NCBI RefSeq assembly: GCF_004366355.1
Contig: NZ_SODV01000001.1
Span: 1,364,001-1,428,000 of the forward strand
From: Dinghuibacter silviterrae
Lineage (GTDB): Bacteria > Bacteroidota > Bacteroidia > Chitinophagales > Chitinophagaceae
DNA: 64,000 bases
Direction: 5' to 3'
The position numbers and the translations under genes are program-made. Shown here in pieces: positions 1-7,743 of this stretch. The stretch's first letter is position 1. Every line of letters starts with the position of its first letter. Under the pieces are notes generated by a model, which made no database searches, had not been told where the DNA came from, and saw only the letters and a list, made by a program, of their open reading frames with translations.

Positions 1-91
1 ACATCTCGGCTCCGCTGTCCTCTCGTGACTTGCTTCTAAATAGTTTCATGAAACCAAAACTGAGGGCCAAAAATATTGCAAATAAAACAAA

Positions 92-118
92 ACCCCGCAG
101 GGAGTTTCACTGCGGGGT
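92..118 (-). terminator. Intrinsic terminator of tatA
   Basis: A perfect 9-bp stem (92-100 with 110-118) closes a 9-nt loop. On the minus strand it is followed by a T-rich tail over about 91-81. It lies 24 nt past the tatA stop, so it ends tatA transcription. The first 80 nt of the window beyond it contain no gene that I can support. Confidence 0.85.
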
Positions 119-141
119 CTATCACGTATACTTCGTGAAAA

Positions 142-372
142 TTAGTTCGAGGGAGAATCGATGGATTTCGGTGCCTGGGGAGTAGCCTTCGCCGTGGGCT
201 CGTCACGAAGATGGTCTTCGAATTCCTTACGCACATTGTCTTTTGCATCTTTGAACTCCCGAATCCCCTTGCCTAAGCCACGCATCAGCTCAGGGATTTT
301 CTTACCACCGAACAGCAACAGGAGGATCAACATGATCAGGAGCAAGTGCTGCGGTGCAAATAAATCGCCCAT
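142..372 (-). CDS. tatA: Sec-independent translocase subunit TatA
   Basis: TatA (76 aa) forms the protein-conducting element of the twin-arginine translocase in the inner membrane. The sequence shows one transmembrane helix (about residues 8-21), the Phe-Gly hinge at 21-22, an amphipathic helix (about 25-45, [20 protein letters not shown]) and an acidic, disordered tail, which is the standard TatA/TatE plan and length. No tatC or tatB is nearby. It is transcribed alone: a terminator follows, and upstream on the minus strand a TACCTTTA box (398-405) is one base off the Bacteroidota -7 consensus. TatA and TatE cannot be told apart by sequence alone. Confidence 0.93.
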   Translation of the reverse strand: MGDLFAPQHLLLIMLILLLLFGGKKIPELMRGLGKGIREFKDAKDNVRKEFEDHLRDEPTAKATPQAPKSIDSPSN

Positions 373-460
373 GGTTTTTCTTTTTAAGATTGAAAGCTAA
401 AGGTACATACAAAACAACACCAAACGCACAAATCCTGTAATCTTGGTGTTAGTGAATGAA

Positions 461-811
461 TTATACTTTGCGCTTTTCCCTAATGCGGGCGCTCTTACCG
501 CTGCGTTCGCGTTGGTAGAAGAGCTTGGCACGACGGACCTTACCGACCTTGTGGACGAGGATGGACTCGATGTTGGGGGAATATATGGGGAACAGCCTTT
601 CCACGCCTACACCGTCGGAAATCTTGCGGACGGTAAAGGAAGCGGTAAAACCAGTACCCTGGCGTTTGATCACGTCTCCTTTGAAGCTCTGGATACGCTC
701 TTTATTGCCTTCGATGATCTTATAATTGACGGTAACGTTGTCCCCGGCTTTAAACTTCGGGAACTCCTTTTTGGGGGTCAACTGCTCGTGGACAAATGCT
801 ACGGCGTTCAT
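461..811 (-). CDS. rplS: 50S ribosomal protein L19
   Basis: L19 (116 aa) sits at the interface of the large and small ribosomal subunits. The whole length matches the family, including the N-terminal part ([15 protein letters not shown]), the central block [20 protein letters not shown] and the basic C-terminal block [20 protein letters not shown]. The ATG at 811 follows an exact -7 box (TACCTTTG, minus strand, 833-840) by about 20 nt, so this gene has its own promoter even though rny ends just upstream at 853. trmD and rpsP, its usual neighbours in other phyla, are absent here. Confidence 0.97.
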   Translation of the reverse strand: MNAVAFVHEQLTPKKEFPKFKAGDNVTVNYKIIEGNKERIQSFKGDVIKRQGTGFTASFTVRKISDGVGVERLFPIYSPNIESILVHKVGKVRRAKLFYQRERSGKSARIREKRKV

Positions 812-832
812 GATTCAAAAATTTAAGGAGTG

Positions 833-840
833 CAAAGGTA
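833..840 (-). promoter_or_regulatory. -7 box of the rplS promoter
   Basis: The minus strand reads TACCTTTG, an exact match to the Bacteroidota -7 element TAnnTTTG. Transcription should start near 829, giving a leader of about 18 nt before the rplS ATG. No convincing TTG (-33) element is visible at the usual 17-23 nt spacing. Confidence 0.6.
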
Positions 841-852
841 ACGGAAAAATGA

Positions 853-2421
853 TTACCGCGCTACATTGACGGCTCTTTTTTCGCGAATAACAGTGACCTT
901 GATCTGACCCGGGTAGGTCATCTCGGTCTGGATCTTCTGGGCGATCTCGAAGGAAAGCTTGTCGCTGTCCCCGTCGGAGATCTTGTCGGCCTCCACGATC
1001 ACCCGGAGCTCGCGGCCGGCCTGGATGGCGTACGCCTTTTCCACACCGGTATAGCCCATGGCCAGGTTTTCCAGGTCCTTGATCCGTTGCAGGTACTGCT
1101 GCATGATTTCACGCCGGGCGCCTGGGCGGGCGCCGCTGATGGCGTCACAGGCCTGGACGATGGGGGAAATGACATATTGCATCTCCATTTCATCGTGGTG
1201 GGCGCCGATGGCATTGACCACGGCGGGGTTTTCCCCGTATTTTTCGGCCAGGCGGGCGCCTAAGAGGGCGTGGCTCAGCTCGGTTTCTTCGTCCGGTACT
1301 TTGCCGATGTCGTGCAGCAACCCGGCCCTTTTCGCCAGCTTGGGGTTCATCCCCAGCTCGGACGCCATGATGGAGCAAAGATTGGCTACTTCCCGGCTGT
1401 GCATCAATAAGTTCTGACCATAAGACGAGCGGAAGCGCATCTTCCCCACGATCCGGACGAGCTCCTTGTGTAGCCCGTGGATCCCCAGTTCGATGACGGT
1501 CCGTTCCCCGATCTCCATGACCTGTTCCTCTATCTGCTTACGGGTTTTTTCGACCACTTCCTCGATACGGGCGGGGTGGATACGGCCGTCCGTCACCAGG
1601 CGTTGCAGCGACAAACGGGCGATTTCCCGGCGCAGCGGGTCGAAAGACGACAGGACGATGGCCTCGGGGGTGTCGTCCACGATCAGGTCGACCCCCGTGG
1701 CCGCTTCGATGGCCCGGATGTTCCGGCCCTCGCGACCGATAATCTGCCCCTTGATCTCGTCTGTTTCCAGGTTAAAGACCGTGATGGCGTTCTCGATGGT
1801 TTGTTCCGCGGCCGTCCGCTGGATGGTTTGTATGATGATCTTGCGGGCTTCCTTGTTGGCTTTTTGCTTGGCCTCGTCGATGATTTCCTGCTGGAGCGAC
1901 AGGGCTTGCGTCTGGGCCTCGTTCTTTAGCGACTCGATCAACTGAGCCTTGGCCTCGTCCGCGGTCAGGGCGGCGATCTTTTCAAGCCGGCGGATGTGCT
2001 CCTCCTGGTGTTTTTCCAGCTCGGAGCGTTTGTGGTTGACGACCTCGATCTGCTTGTTGAGGTTTTCCTTGATGGCGTCGTTTTCTTTGGACTGTTTGTC
2101 CAGGCCGGCGGTTTTCTGGTCCAGGGCCTGTTCTTTCTGCCGGATCCGGTTTTCCGACTCGGATAGCTTTTGGTTGCGCTGCAGGACCTCTTTGTCGTGT
2201 TCCGCCTTTAGTTGGACGAAACGTTCTTTGGCCTCCAGCTGTTTTTCCCGTTTGATGGTCTCCGCATTGGTCTTGGCGTCGTTCAGGATCTTTTGGGCTT
2301 GTTTGTCCGCTTCGTCAATCCTGCTTTGGGTATTTTTTGCAAAAATAAATTTACCTGCGATGACCCCTGCTGCCAGTCCAACGATGCCTAATATGATAGA
2401 AACGAGTAGGGAAGATTCCAT
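853..2421 (-). CDS. rny: Ribonuclease Y
   Basis: RNase Y (522 aa) is a membrane-anchored endoribonuclease that starts mRNA decay. The sequence shows an N-terminal membrane helix (about residues 5-25), a long charged coiled coil (about 30-190, rich in Lys, Glu and Gln), a KH RNA-binding domain with the GREGRNIR loop (about residue 230), and an HD phosphohydrolase domain with the metal-binding HDIGK motif (about residue 370). This is the full family architecture at the usual length. A short purine-rich stretch (AGAGGA) precedes the ATG. It lies downstream of zapA across a 169-nt gap and is probably expressed separately. Confidence 0.97.
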   Translation of the reverse strand: MESSLLVSIILGIVGLAAGVIAGKFIFAKNTQSRIDEADKQAQKILNDAKTNAETIKREKQLEAKERFVQLKAEHDKEVLQRNQKLSESENRIRQKEQALDQKTAGLDKQSKENDAIKENLNKQIEVVNHKRSELEKHQEEHIRRLEKIAALTADEAKAQLIESLKNEAQTQALSLQQEIIDEAKQKANKEARKIIIQTIQRTAAEQTIENAITVFNLETDEIKGQIIGREGRNIRAIEAATGVDLIVDDTPEAIVLSSFDPLRREIARLSLQRLVTDGRIHPARIEEVVEKTRKQIEEQVMEIGERTVIELGIHGLHKELVRIVGKMRFRSSYGQNLLMHSREVANLCSIMASELGMNPKLAKRAGLLHDIGKVPDEETELSHALLGARLAEKYGENPAVVNAIGAHHDEMEMQYVISPIVQACDAISGARPGARREIMQQYLQRIKDLENLAMGYTGVEKAYAIQAGRELRVIVEADKISDGDSDKLSFEIAQKIQTEMTYPGQIKVTVIREKRAVNVAR

Positions 2422-2552
2422 GTTTTTCCTCTTTTAATGGTTCACAATCCAACACGCGCGCGGGTGTTGCAGACACGCTGCTGCCAAACCGGGCGGGTAA
2501 GTTGCGAAGGTATAGAAAAACCGGCTAGTTTGGCGCGCGTGCGCCGTTTATT

Positions 2553-2599
2553 CGCGGCCCCGTGCTTATTCCGGCGTCGCGGCCCCGTGCCTATTCCGG
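2553..2599. repeat. Near-perfect 22-bp direct repeat at the 3' end of zapA
   Basis: A 22-bp unit (cgcggccccgtgc[t/c]tattccgg) occurs at 2553-2574 and again at 2578-2599, offset by 25 bp, with one mismatch. The second copy contains the last codons and the stop codon of zapA (minus strand), so the first copy looks like a tandem duplication of the gene end. Confidence 0.8.
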
Positions 2600-2932
2600 A
2601 GGCTGCCGCCTCGGGTTGACCTCCGGCAGCACGGATTCTCCCTGGGCAATGGCCCGGTCGAGTTGTTCTTCCAGTATCGCCAGCTCTTTGATGACCGTGC
2701 TTTCCACCATGGACGCGGGGGCTGCGCCCCCCACTTGGGTGGCATACCACACCAGGACCATGGCGACATAGTCCTGCATGTCCTGGCCCGCAAACTGGGT
2801 TTTGAACTCCAGGATCTTTTCGTTGATGATCTTGATCGTCCGGCGGACGTGCTCTTCGTCCCCGGTCGCGATTTTGATCCGGTAGGTCCTGTCGCCTAAG
2901 ACGATATTGACAGGGATGAGTTCTGCGGGCAT
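2591..2932 (-). CDS. zapA: Cell division protein ZapA
   Basis: ZapA (113 aa) binds and bundles FtsZ filaments at the division site. The sequence matches the ZapA family: an N-terminal globular head (VNIVLGDRTYRIKIATGDEE, about residues 8-27), then a helical tail (about 45-100) for dimer and tetramer formation. I chose the ATG at 2932 because residues from MPAELIPV onward are conserved in the family; a longer reading frame from 3163 only runs antiparallel to the neighbour's codons. The gene starts 2 nt after the stop of the coiled-coil gene, so the two are translated together. Confidence 0.9.
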   Translation of the reverse strand: MPAELIPVNIVLGDRTYRIKIATGDEEHVRRTIKIINEKILEFKTQFAGQDMQDYVAMVLVWYATQVGGAAPASMVESTVIKELAILEEQLDRAIAQGESVLPEVNPRRQPPE

Positions 2933-2934
2933 AG

Positions 2935-3225
2935 CTATTCGGTTAAAAGGGCGATACAGCGGTCGATCTCGCGGATGTAGCCGTTGATCTTCTTTTCCAG
3001 CCCCTTTTTGTCTGTTTCGCTCAGGACGTCCGTTCCGGACACTTTCAACGCCTCTACCTGGTGGTCCAGGCGGGCGATGGTCTCCTGGTAGGCCAACTCC
3101 TGCTGGCGCAACAGGGTGTTCTCCTTTTGGAGCCGCTCGTTGTCCTTGCGCAAGGTCTGCCATTGCCGGAGCAAAAGGCCGATTTTCTGGCGGAGGCGTT
3201 CGATATGTTCCTGCGTCTCAGACAT
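2935..3225 (-). CDS. Small coiled-coil protein coupled to ZapA
   Basis: This 96-aa protein is predicted to be almost entirely alpha-helical, with heptad-like Leu/Ile spacing (residues 5-60) and many Arg, Lys, Glu and Gln residues. It has no signal peptide or membrane segment. It lies 25 nt after pheT and 2 nt before zapA. Size, coiled-coil character and position suggest a ZapB-like partner of ZapA, or another cytosolic divisome factor, but this is inference: I do not recognise a family with catalytic or binding motifs. The ATG at 3225 is the only good start. Confidence 0.75.
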   Translation of the reverse strand: MSETQEHIERLRQKIGLLLRQWQTLRKDNERLQKENTLLRQQELAYQETIARLDHQVEALKVSGTDVLSETDKKGLEKKINGYIREIDRCIALLTE

Positions 3226-3250
3226 GCGTTTTTGTTTGTAGGCCGCGGCG

Positions 3251-5680
3251 CTATTTGCGCACCTCGGCGCCCAGCTCCTTTGAAAATGTCTGCGCCAGCT
3301 GCTGCATCATCGCGTCGATTTCCTTATCGGTCAAGGTCTTTTCTTCGTCCTGGAAGGTGAAGGCCAGGGCCACGGATTTTTTGCCGGCCCCGATCTTATC
3401 GCTCCGGAAAACGTCAAACAGATCCACCGACCGGAGTTTCTTCAACTTTCCCCCGAAGGCGGCGGCTTTGATCCGGTCGTAGGCGATCCCTTCGTCCATG
3501 ACCATGGCGAGGTCCCGCTGAACGGAGGGGAAGCGGGCGACTTCCCGGTATTTGACGGGTTGGCGGTTATAGAGGGCCGTGACCTGTCCCCAGTCAATGT
3601 CTACGAAGAAGACGGGCTGGCGAATACCGAATCGATCGGCGGTTTTTGCAGGGACCTGGCTGGTCCGGGCTACCGGGTGGCCGTTGTGCAGGTAGACGAT
3701 ACCGGTGCCCGCTCCCGCCTCGCCCGCCGCTTGCCCGGTAGCGGCTATGCCGCACAACTTTAGCAGGGCTTCCGTAGCGCCTTTGGCATAATAAAGATCT
3801 ACCGGCGTGGCTTTGTGGTGCCAGGTATCCTCCCCGGCGGCCCCCGTCAGGTATAGACAAAGATGGTCGTTCTCCCTGAACGGCGTTTTCCCCTTTCCCT
3901 CCCGGTCGTGACCATACGTTTTCCCAAACTCGAACATCTTTAGCGAAAGGTTCTTACGGTTCAGGTTATACGCCAGGACTTCCAGACCGGTCTCCAGCAT
4001 GGAGGGGCGCATCACGTCCAGCTCGGAGCTGAGGCTGTTCAGGAGGGCGACTTTGTCGTCATAGCCCCCGTACCAGGCACTGTTGGAGATCGAGTTGGTC
4101 ATGATCTCGTTAAAACCAAGCCCGACCAGGAAACCTGCGGCCTTTTCCTTAAGGGCGGCTACGGCCCGGTCGGCTTCCACCGCCGGTGTAATGGTGATCC
4201 CGGCAGGGATCTCTATATTGTCCAGGCCGTCTATCCGCATGATTTCCTCCACCAGGTCGGCGGGAAGACGGATGTCGGTTTTGCTGGTGGGCACCGCCAC
4301 GGTGATGCTGTTGCCGGTTTCCTGTTCGACTTTGAAACCCAGGGCTTTTAAAATGTCCGCCGCGGTGGTTTTGGGATAGGCCTTCCCGCTGAGCTTGTGC
4401 AGGTAACTGTAGTCCAGGGTAACCACAACGGGCGCGGGGATCTTTGGATAGATGTCGATGACGTTCGAACTAATTTTTCCGTTGGCGACCTCCTTTATCA
4501 ACTGGGCGGCTCTTTGAAGGACCACTTTCGTATTGCTGATATCCACCCCCTTTTCGAACCGGAGGGCGGCGTCCGTTCGTAAACCGTGACGGAAAGAGGT
4601 TTTTCTTATGGTTGCCGGATCGAACCAGGCGCTCTCCAGGAAGATGTCCTTTGTCTGGTCGCTGACACCGCTGTCCAGGCCGCCGTAAACACCGGCTATG
4701 CACACGCCACCTTCTGCGTCACAGATCATGAGGTCCTCTGCGCTGAGTTTCCGTTCCTTCCCGTCGAGGGTGGTAAAAGGGGTGCCTTCGGGCAGGTTTT
4801 TCACGATGATTTTGCCCCCTTTTAAGTGGGCGCGGTCGAAAGCATGGAGGGGTTGCCCCGTCTCGTGGAGGATATAGTTTGTAATGTCGACGATATTGCT
4901 AATGGGCCGTACCCCTATGGCTTTCAACCGGTCGCGCATCCATTTCGGCGCTGGCCCGAACTGGAGGCCTTTCAGGCTAACGCCTGAATAACGGCGGCAG
5001 GCATCCGTGTTCTCGACGTTCACGGCTATCGGCTGGCTTTGATCGTCCGGCTTGAAGTCGCCGGTAAAGGGCGACTTTATGGTATGCGGCTTCCCTTCGT
5101 GGTGCGTCAGGTAGGCGCAGACATCCCTGGCGGTGCCCAAATGGCTCATAGCGTCCATCCGGTTGGGCGTCAGCCCGATCTCATATACCCAATCGGTATA
5201 AGGTTCCAGGAGTTGCGCCAGGGGCGTGCCAGGGACCGTATTTTCCGGAAGCACCATGATTCCGGCGTGGCTTTCCCCCCACCCGATCTCGTCTTCCGCA
5301 CAAAGCATCCCGTGGCTCTCGACGCCCCGGATCTTGGTCACCTTCAGGGTCAGCGGCTCCCCCTTGACCGGGTGGATGGTTACCCCCGGAAGCGCTACCA
5401 CCACGGCCTGGCCCTTCGCCACGTTCGACGCACCGCACACGATCTGTAGCGGGTCGCCCGACCCCGTATCGACCTGCGTCACTTTTAACTTATCCGCGTT
5501 CGGGTGCGGATCACACGCCAGCACCTTGCCCGTGATCAATCCCCCCAGGTTCCCCGGCACCTCTTCATAAAGGTGCAGGGATTCTACTTCTAGTCCGATG
5601 GAAGTCAGTATATTCGATAGCCTTTCAGGGTCAATCCGGACGGGCAGATAGTCGTGCAGCCAGTGATAGGAGATTGTCAT
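3251..5680 (-). CDS. pheT: Phenylalanine--tRNA ligase beta subunit
   Basis: PheT (809 aa) pairs with PheS to charge tRNA-Phe in the cytosol. The domains in order are the N-terminal region (MTISYHWLHDYLPV), an OB-fold tRNA-binding domain (about 40-150), the B3/B4 editing domain (about 210-390), B5 (about 405-475), the core region and a C-terminal anticodon-binding FDX-ACB domain (about 715-809). The length is typical. pheS is not adjacent, which is common in Bacteroidota. The start is fixed by the conserved N-terminus; an exact -7 box ends only 4 nt before it, so the mRNA is predicted to be leaderless. The coiled-coil gene and zapA follow at short spacing and probably share the transcript. Confidence 0.97.
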   Translation of the reverse strand: MTISYHWLHDYLPVRIDPERLSNILTSIGLEVESLHLYEEVPGNLGGLITGKVLACDPHPNADKLKVTQVDTGSGDPLQIVCGASNVAKGQAVVVALPGVTIHPVKGEPLTLKVTKIRGVESHGMLCAEDEIGWGESHAGIMVLPENTVPGTPLAQLLEPYTDWVYEIGLTPNRMDAMSHLGTARDVCAYLTHHEGKPHTIKSPFTGDFKPDDQSQPIAVNVENTDACRRYSGVSLKGLQFGPAPKWMRDRLKAIGVRPISNIVDITNYILHETGQPLHAFDRAHLKGGKIIVKNLPEGTPFTTLDGKERKLSAEDLMICDAEGGVCIAGVYGGLDSGVSDQTKDIFLESAWFDPATIRKTSFRHGLRTDAALRFEKGVDISNTKVVLQRAAQLIKEVANGKISSNVIDIYPKIPAPVVVTLDYSYLHKLSGKAYPKTTAADILKALGFKVEQETGNSITVAVPTSKTDIRLPADLVEEIMRIDGLDNIEIPAGITITPAVEADRAVAALKEKAAGFLVGLGFNEIMTNSISNSAWYGGYDDKVALLNSLSSELDVMRPSMLETGLEVLAYNLNRKNLSLKMFEFGKTYGHDREGKGKTPFRENDHLCLYLTGAAGEDTWHHKATPVDLYYAKGATEALLKLCGIAATGQAAGEAGAGTGIVYLHNGHPVARTSQVPAKTADRFGIRQPVFFVDIDWGQVTALYNRQPVKYREVARFPSVQRDLAMVMDEGIAYDRIKAAAFGGKLKKLRSVDLFDVFRSDKIGAGKKSVALAFTFQDEEKTLTDKEIDAMMQQLAQTFSKELGAEVRK

Positions 5681-5684
5681 GCGG

Positions 5685-5692
5685 CAAAGATA
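5685..5692 (-). promoter_or_regulatory. -7 box of the pheT promoter, 4 nt before the ATG
   Basis: The minus strand reads TATCTTTG, an exact TAnnTTTG match, followed by CCGC and the pheT start codon (5680). Transcription would begin at or next to the start codon. A clear TTG (-33) element is not visible. Confidence 0.6.
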
Positions 5693-5767
5693 ACGTTAAT
5701 TGCATGCGAATGGTTTTACCTGGCGCAATTGTACCAGTCCATTACATAACACTATTATCGATCTTTT

Positions 5768-7261
5768 ATGAAACGAACGCTCTCCTTGCTAGGCCTGGTA
5801 TCCCTTCTGGCAGCCTGTGGCCCTACCCACGTATACGTGCAGACCGATACCCCCGCGCCCGCCCCTGCTCCTGCTCCTCCCCCCGAGCCTGAGCCCGCGC
5901 CACCACCCGCGATCACCTATCAAACCTTTTATGACGCCCTCAGCCCTTATGGCCAATGGACCGACTATCCCAATGTCGGCTATGTCTGGATCCCCAATGC
6001 CGGCCCCGATTTCAAGCCTTATAGCACGGACGGCCGCTGGGTCTATTCCGACCAGGGTTGGACCTGGGTCAGTGATTATTCCTGGGGCTGGGCGCCCTTC
6101 CACTATGGCCGCTGGTTCTTTGACGACAACTACGGATGGTGCTGGGTCCCTGGCTACGAATGGGCCCCCGCCTGGGTTTCCTGGAGAACGAGCCCCGATT
6201 ATTATGGATGGGCGCCGCTCGGACCCACCGTTGGGGTGAGCGTGTCCATCGTCGCCTATAACCCGCCGCCCCGCACATGGTGTTTCGTGCCCCGTCAATA
6301 TGTGGCCAGCCCCCGCATCAATACCTATGCGGTGAACGAGACCAACAACGTGACGATCATCAATAAAACGACGGTGATCAACAACTATACGGTCATTAAT
6401 AACCGGGTGACCAACAACACGACCATCAACAATAACAATACATATAACAATACGGTCATCAATAACCGGAACGTATATGTTTCGGGCCCGCCCCGCGCTG
6501 AAGTAGAGGCGGTCACCCATACCACGATCCGCCCCGTGACCTTCCGCGAAAGCGCCACCCCGGGTTCCGCGCAGGTCAACAACAACCAGGTGACCATGTA
6601 CCGGCCGCCGGTTAGATCGGTGCCTGCCAACCAGGCCACGACGGCCCCGGCTCCCGCACCCACCCGGGTGACGCCCTTCCGCGGTGCCGGGAACGGCAAT
6701 CCTAACGGGGCGCCCAACCGGATCCAGGGGCAGCCTGCGGCGCAACCGCAGAACCAGGGTCAGCCGGCGCAGCCGAACCGCTACCAGGGGCAGCCGCAGA
6801 ATCAAGGGCAGCCGCAGAGCCAGGGGCAACCGGCACAGCCGAATCGCTACCAGGGGCAGCCGCAGAATCAAGGGCAGCCGCAGAGCCAGGGGCAGCCGGC
6901 ACAGCCGAACCGCTACCAGGGGCAGCCGCAGAACCAAGCCCAGCCAGCTCAAAACCAGCCCCCTCACTTGCAAGGCTTTCCTAACCGTCCGCAGCCCACA
7001 CAAACGCAGCCGCAGCAGCAACCCGCTCAAAATCAGCCGCAACCTGCGTTCCGGCGTCCAGCGCAAACGCAGGCGCAACCCGCTCAAAATCAGCCGCAGC
7101 CCAACCAACAGAATCCGCAGGGCGCGCGCCAGCAACCGCAGCCCCAGCCGCAGCCGCGCACCGCGCCTGGTCAGGGGGCCGGTCAGGGCCGGTTCAAACC
7201 CGGTGGCAATAATGGCCGGCAGGCGATGGACACGAGCCGGGGAAGGGGCCGCGGGAACTAG
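5768..7261 (+). CDS. Lipoprotein with aromatic-rich domain and Q/P/N repeats
   Basis: The protein (497 aa) has a lipoprotein signal (LLAAC, acylated Cys17) and an aromatic-rich domain (about residues 45-175) full of YGRW and WVP motifs, resembling the DUF6600 family. It continues with an Asn/Thr-rich stretch (about 190-240) and a long C-terminal tail (about 300-497) of Gln, Pro and Asn with a 22-residue tandem repeat. It is probably an outer-membrane or periplasmic lipoprotein with a disordered, extended tail. The function is unknown. It stands alone, divergent from pheT, with a terminator-like hairpin 166 nt downstream. Confidence 0.85.
   Translation: MKRTLSLLGLVSLLAACGPTHVYVQTDTPAPAPAPAPPPEPEPAPPPAITYQTFYDALSPYGQWTDYPNVGYVWIPNAGPDFKPYSTDGRWVYSDQGWTWVSDYSWGWAPFHYGRWFFDDNYGWCWVPGYEWAPAWVSWRTSPDYYGWAPLGPTVGVSVSIVAYNPPPRTWCFVPRQYVASPRINTYAVNETNNVTIINKTTVINNYTVINNRVTNNTTINNNNTYNNTVINNRNVYVSGPPRAEVEAVTHTTIRPVTFRESATPGSAQVNNNQVTMYRPPVRSVPANQATTAPAPAPTRVTPFRGAGNGNPNGAPNRIQGQPAAQPQNQGQPAQPNRYQGQPQNQGQPQSQGQPAQPNRYQGQPQNQGQPQSQGQPAQPNRYQGQPQNQAQPAQNQPPHLQGFPNRPQPTQTQPQQQPAQNQPQPAFRRPAQTQAQPAQNQPQPNQQNPQGARQQPQPQPQPRTAPGQGAGQGRFKPGGNNGRQAMDTSRGRGRGN
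6759..6935 (+). repeat. 66-bp tandem repeat encoding 22 residues
   Basis: The codons for NRYQGQPQNQ recur with a period of exactly 66 bp (the CTACC words start at 6781, 6847 and 6913). This gives about 2.6 copies of a 22-residue Gln/Pro-rich unit with only scattered synonymous differences, a sign of recent tandem duplication and possible length variation. Confidence 0.85.
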
Positions 7262-7743
7262 CGGTCGCCGCTGCCGCGCGGGCGCCTCCGTGACAGCCGC
7301 CGTTGCGATGGGACGATGGGCGCCTCCGCGGCAACCACGTGCCCGCAAAGCAATGTGAAGGAATTGTTACCTGTATGAACTAATTGTAAACAAACTCACG
7401 GATCAGGATACGTGAAATCCCCGCAGAAGAGGCCCTTTTCGGATCAGAAATGGGCCTCTTTTTTTTTGCACAAACGGTGTGAAAATCTCTGGGCCTGGCG
7501 CGGAAAAAATCTTTATTTTGGGGATAAACAGGGGGTATTCCGTGAACAAGCTGGGTATTCCGGTGGATAACGTGGGGAACGCTTGTGCGATACTTTGAAT
7601 CGAATTTAATTTTCCCATCGAGTTTTTTGCCTTTACCTTCGACCTCCCCTGCCCGGTCACTTAACATTGCGGTAACATTGGCGTGACCGGCGGAAGCGGA
7701 CTTTTACTCTTCAATCTCTACAATAAAACCGAACTGTCGCACG
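7262..7743. other. 482-nt intergenic region before dnaB
   Basis: I see no convincing gene here. The region holds a terminator hairpin (7427-7460), a 10-bp direct repeat GGGTATTCCG at 7533-7542 and 7553-7562 (20-bp period), and two minus-strand words that match the DnaA box TTATCCACA at 8 of 9 bases (7519-7527 and 7562-7570). A TACCTTCG word at 7634-7641 is one base off the -7 consensus and may serve dnaB. Confidence 0.6.
7427..7467 (+). terminator. Intrinsic terminator
   Basis: A 9-bp perfect stem (AAGAGGCCC at 7427-7435 with GGGCCTCTT at 7452-7460) is extended inward by A-T pairs and followed by a run of T to 7467. It is the first terminator downstream of the lipoprotein gene, about 166 nt past its stop. 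Confidence 0.85.

Noticed and set aside
5789-7348. 519-codon minus-strand open frame opposite the repeat-rich lipoprotein
   Set aside because: It is antisense to a clear lipoprotein gene in GC-rich repeats; the encoded protein is low complexity and matches no family.
7262-7743. Chromosome origin of replication
   Set aside because: Only two imperfect DnaA-box words are present, no AT-rich unwinding region is obvious, and dnaA is not in view; kept only as a low-interest observation.
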